Source: Cryptomeria japonica
Lineage: Eukaryota; Streptophyta; Pinopsida; Cupressales; Cupressaceae
NCBI RefSeq assembly: GCF_030272615.1
Contig: NC_081406.1
Location: 189,561,391-189,625,390, forward strand
Direction: 5' to 3'
DNA: 64,000 nucleotides
The notes beneath the pieces are model-generated. The model did not search any database and was not told the DNA's origin. It saw nothing but the letters and a program-made list of their open reading frames with translations. Shown piece after piece: positions 60,276 to 64,000 of the stretch (within the stretch, counting starts at the first letter, position 1; each line of letters starts with the position of its first letter). The position numbers were made by a program, and so were the translations under genes.

Positions 60276-60692
60276 CTACAATAATTCAACCCATCTCATA
60301 TGTATTTGATTCAACTTGCCCTTACTGTTCAAGTACTCTAAGTCTTGATGGTTGGTGTATAGGACAAGTTCCTTAGGTAATAAGTAATGTCTCCACTTCT
60401 TCAAGGCCTGGATTATGGGATAGAATTCTTGATCATAGACTAAATATTTCTTCCTAACATAATTTAATTTTTCACTGAAATTAGCTATTGGTCTCCCTTC
60501 CAGACTCAACACTGCTCCTATTGTGTTTCCACTAGCATCAAAATCATCTTGAAATACCTTGTTAAAATCCAACAATGCTAACACCGATTGTTTTCCTATC
60601 ATTTTCTTCAGTAGTTCAAAACTCCTTTCTGCTTCAGATGTCCACTTGAAGTCTCTCCTATCTCCCCTCATTGTCTCAGTCATTGTGTACAA
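60276..60692 (-). pseudogene. H RNase H domain
   Basis: Reads RDFKWTSEAERSFELLKKM, then DDFDASGNTIGAVLS (catalytic Asp), YDQEFYPIIQALKKWRHYLL (Glu) and YTNHQDLEYLNSKGKL (Asn where Asp is usual in the TD-H motif). Stops lie at 60695 and 60276. Confidence 0.8.
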
Positions 60693-60778
60693 TTCCTACT
60701 AAAATTTTAGATAAAATTCCTATAGAAAGTAGCCAATCCGTGCAAATATCTTATCTCTCCAACATTTACAAGTGTAGG

Positions 60779-61300
60779 CTAGTAAATAATTTCTCTAACC
60801 TTCTCTAGATCCATCTTCAACCCTTCTGCAAAAATGGCAAATCCCAAATATACCAACTTTGTCTTCATGAAACTAAACTTCTTGATATTTAACAATAATT
60901 TATCTTCCCTCAACCTTTGAAATACTTCTCTGATGTGCCACAAATGCTCCTCTCTAGTCTCACCAAAAGTTAGAATATCATCCAAGCAGACAATAACAAA
61001 CTCACCTAACAATTTCTTCAATACCTCATTCAACAATGTCATGAAAGTGCTTGGTGCATTAGTCAGTCCAAAATACATTACCAACCATTCATACAATCCC
61101 TCATTTGCCTTTAATGTAGTCTTCCATTCATATCCTTTGATTTTGATCTGATGGTATCCACTCTTTAGGTCAATTCTATGTGCCACTTTATTTGGCAAAC
61201 TTTCTCTAGGTATGAGCTCCATATAATGATTGATGCTCCACACCAATTGTAGTCCATTTGGAATATTCTTTAATATGATTTTTTGATACTCTGCCAACAA
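60779..61300 (-). pseudogene. H reverse transcriptase, rearranged copy 1
   Basis: An open run of 173 codons that looks continuous but is a deletion product. NKVAHRIDLKSGYHQIKI joins the pre-RT sequence straight to motif A and skips the fingers region. After it come LTNAPSTFMTLLN and the catalytic block FVIVCLDDIL (CLDD where YLDD is usual). DNA of this copy is duplicated at 61378-62040, where the skipped part is present. Confidence 0.8.
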
Positions 61301-61348
61301 CTCTGTTATTTCTATGTGGTGGTTGTTCTTTCTTTCTGGTGGGATTCT

Positions 61349-61921
61349 CTACTTCCAAATTGCCACATTTCTTTGAAATCTGATGTGCCTCAAATGCTCC
61401 TCTCTAGTCTTACCAAAAGTTAGAATATCATCCAAGCAGACAATAACAAACTCACCTAACAATTTCTTCAATACCTCATTCAACAATGTCATGAAAGTTC
61501 TTGGTGCATTAGTTAGTCCAATATACATTACCAACCATTCATACAATCCCTAATTTTCCTTTAACGCAGTCTTCCAGTCATATCCTTTGATTTTGATCCG
61601 ATGGTATCCACTCTTTAGGTCAATTTTTATGAAATACTTTGTTGCACTCAAATAGTCCATAATGCCATCCATCCTTGGCAATGGGAATCTATACTTCACT
61701 ATGATCTTATTGATTTCTCTTGAGTCAATACACATCCTCCATTCTCCATATTTCTTTGGTGCAAATGCAGTATGTACCGCACATGGGCTTAAACTTTCTC
61801 TTATCAATTCTTCTGTATGTCTATTTAGCTCCACATTTTCTACTAGTGGCATTCTATGTGCCACTTTCTCTAGGTATGAGCTCCATATGATGATTGATGC
61901 TCCACACCGATTGTAGTCCAT
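61349..61921 (-). pseudogene. H reverse transcriptase, copy 2
   Basis: Reads SPCAVHTAFAPKKYGEWRMC, SREINKIIVKYRFPLPRMD, IDLKSGYHRIKI and, after a stop at 61550-61552, YEWLVMYIGLTNAPRTFM and CLDDIL, stopping where copy 1 begins. It keeps the fingers region that copy 1 lacks. Confidence 0.8.
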
Positions 61922-62061
61922 TTGGCATATTCTTTGATATGATTTTTTGATACTCTGCCAACAACTCTGTTATTTCTATGTGGTGGTTCTTCTTTCTTTC
62001 TGGTGGGATTCTCTACATCCAAATTGCCACATTTCTTTTAAATCAATACAAAACGCGTGTT

Positions 62062-62839
62062 TTAATGTGTCAAACCTCCTAAGAACTTCCTTCCATCTAC
62101 CCAACAAATTTTGGTATTACCACACACTACGCTCTTCTCCTCTTCTTCCTCTAAAGGTATCAATGTATGCCTCTTTCCATTTGATTTCATAGTGTAGGTA
62201 TTTCTTCTTCCATCATGAATTGCCTTCCTATCATATTGCCATGGTCTTCCCAACACAATATGATATACATCTATCTACATAATATAACACAATACTTCAT
62301 CATGACAAGATCCTATAAGAAATTTCACCCAAAATTGTTCACTTGCTTGTACTTTGTACTCATCCTAAATCCATGCTATCTTGTAGGGTCTCAAATGTTT
62401 CAACCTCTTCAAGTTCAACTTGCTTACCATCTCATTTGAAACTAAATTGTCTATGCTACCACTATCAATAATGACTTTGCAATATTTACCCCAGATTTGC
62501 ATCTTGTTTTGAACAATCGATTCCTTTGCAGTGGCTCCTCAGTTGACTCTTCTTGCAAAAAATCTCTCCTCATCACCAATGAATCGCCTTTCTTCAATTT
62601 TCCAACTAAACTAGTTGATCCAACGAATTCTTCCTCCACTTATGCTAGTTTTTCATTTTTCTTAGTTCTCTTACTGACACTCCCTTGATGACACTCAAAT
62701 TATCAACATCCTTCACCTCCACACTTGAAACAAGTTCCTCTAAATGGTCTTCTTTCAGATCTACTCCCATCTCTTTGGTATCCATCATTGTGGAAAGAAT
62801 TATAACCTCCTTTATCATTGTGGTAGTAATTCGTGTCAT
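62062..62839 (-). pseudogene. H zinc knuckle and protease region
   Basis: The complement near 62735 reads CFKCGGEGC followed by stops and FECHQG, a damaged CCHC knuckle with the His lost. EEEFVGSTSLVGKLKKGDSL and a VIIDSGS-like active site follow (complement of ACCACTATCAATAATGAC near 62460). The block MLGRPWQYDRKAIHDG at 62256 is the protease C-terminal motif. Confidence 0.7.
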
Positions 62840-63101
62840 CTCTCATTTTGTGGTATGAATTGGCATCTTTCCCTTCACTATGGTAGGGCTTGTCTTCCTT
62901 ATACTACTCCACATAAGACCTCCCTTCTCTAGATTTCACTCTACCTCTCTGAAATCTTCCCCTTCTGGTTCTTTGTCTTTGCTCAAACTTCTTGTTCAAT
63001 TTTTCCTCCACCTTTAGTGAAAATTGGTATGCTTCCTCAACTGTTGTTATCCTAACCAAACTAAGTTCTTCTTGAATATTGTTTTTTGGCCCATTGATGT
63101 A

Positions 63102-63924
63102 TCATGCAACCTTCTCTTTACTTGCTTCACTATATCCAACCCTAATGATCACTTTGTAGAATTCCTCAATGTACTCCACAAATTTATCCTTTTGTCTCAA
63201 GTTTTGTAATCTCTTCAGCAGTTCAAGATCATAATCAATAGGTATAAATTGATTCTTTACTTTTGTCACTATCCTATCCCATTTTGTGATTTTCTCCTTT
63301 CCTCTCATATTCCTATCCAGCTAGACTTTTTTCCACCATATTGTAGTATGATATTTCAACTTAGTTTTTGCAAATCTTACCCTTTCTAGATCTTCAATTT
63401 CTTCATATTCAAATTATTCCTCCATATCATTTATCCAATCAATCAATTCTTTAGGGTTCAAGTTTCCCACATAGTTTTAAATTTCAAATCTAGGTCTTTT
63501 TCCAATCTTCAAAATAGCTTTCATCATCTTTACTTGTTTTTATTATTATTCCTCTTCTCTAAAATCATCTTCAATTAGGTTTTGATCTAACTCATCATCA
63601 CTTTTGCCCTCCAGTCTACGGTTTAGGCCTCTCCTTCTATCTTATTCTATAACATCTAATTGTACTCTCATTTATCTTATCATCTCCATCATTGCATCTA
63701 TTCTAGCAGTGACATTTTCCATAGCAGGTACTCTCCTCCACAACATCTCTTCCTTGGATATGGTGCAACTGCCTCAATTTGGCAATATAGTTGCAAGATC
63801 TCAATTGCCTCATAGTTGGTGATCTATTGAAAACCCTTGTAGTCTTCCTCAATTCAACAATCGATTTACCACAAGGAATGCCTCTACTCCACAAGGACTC
63901 AAAACTCACTTTGATAACACTTGG
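63102..63924 (-). pseudogene. H gag
   Basis: Contains the gag domain segment WDRIVTKVKNQFIPIDYDLE followed by LQNLRQKDKFVEYIEEFYKV, broken on both sides by stops. Upstream pieces to 63924 show a coiled N-terminal part with several stops. It resembles the G gag in order and motif. Confidence 0.65.
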
Positions 63925-64000
63925 TGCGGCCAAAAATGGAGGGTCTAGAAAGGAATATCTAATCATGGAGCATAGAGTTAAATATAGCAGAAATAACTCA
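63925..64000 (-). repeat. Start of the H 5' LTR, cut by the window edge
   Basis: TGCGGCCAAAAATGGAGGGTC lies just outside the primer-binding-site remnant. The following bases match 52280-52345. Only 76 bp are visible. Confidence 0.5.

Larger units (their letters stand above)
59092..63924 (-). mobile_element. Element H: degenerate Ty3/gypsy retrotransposon, internal region
   Basis: Read right to left it gives primer-binding-site remnant (near 63905-63922, complement GTGTTATCAAAGTGAG), gag (to 63102), knuckle (about 62700-62740), protease (62640-62062), RT (61921-60779, partly duplicated), RNase H (60692-60276) and integrase (60082-59092). It is much more decayed than G, with frameshifts and stops in every block. 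Its integrase end and chromodomain, if any, are lost at the copia I boundary. The 5' LTR begins at about 63925 and runs off the window. Confidence 0.8.

Noticed and set aside
60779-61300. The 173-codon open frame as an intact compact reverse transcriptase
   Set aside because: It results from a deletion that removed the fingers region; the neighbouring copy shows the missing part.

Overview
The window is nuclear DNA of a land plant. The evidence is one intron-rich gene for a plant respiratory burst oxidase homolog (RBOH, NADPH oxidase), surrounded by degenerate Ty1/copia and Ty3/gypsy LTR retrotransposons nested inside one another. Long LTRs, thick nesting, few genes and a 2.3-kb intron fit a large genome, and a gymnosperm is my best guess. 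That is inference, because no marker in the window names a species.

Layout. (1) Positions 1-23329 are a retrotransposon nest. A minus-strand copia element (called C) runs from its 5' LTR (20534-23329) leftwards past the window edge. It was entered by a minus-strand chromodomain gypsy element G (10008-19397, duplication AGCAA) and by a plus-strand gypsy-like element D1 (to 8778). G carries a solo LTR in its own 3' LTR (B1, duplication AACCC). The C LTR carries a solo LTR of the same family as B1 (B2, duplication CAATT). D1 carries a solo LTR (E, duplication CTTTC) and is cut on its left by a Sirevirus-like copia element A. (2) Positions 23330-34799 are the gene island. RBOH occupies 25277-32501 on the plus strand, in 14 exons that join without a frame error into 871 codons. 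Its introns hold a LINE tail with a 21-bp target duplication and a 149-bp foldback. One intron uses a GC donor. (3) Positions 34805-51335 are a structurally complete gypsy-like element F (duplication GGTTT) with gag and protease but no reverse transcriptase or integrase that I can find. It holds solo LTRs L (TATTC) and J (CTAAC) and a composite insertion at 38513-41306. (4) From 51341 to the right edge lie a minus-strand coding remnant of unknown type, a degenerate gypsy element H (minus) and a copia element I (minus, 53225 to about 59091) inside it.

How it works together: the only gene that looks functional is RBOH, a plasma-membrane enzyme that passes electrons from NADPH through FAD and two hemes to extracellular oxygen and is controlled by calcium through EF-hands. 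Every retrotransposon reading frame examined is broken by stops or frameshifts. I found no CRISPR array, bacterial operon, tRNA, rRNA or new multi-gene system. The most informative content is the dated order of insertions, the number of solo LTRs, the pol-less element F, and the changes inside the RBOH introns.
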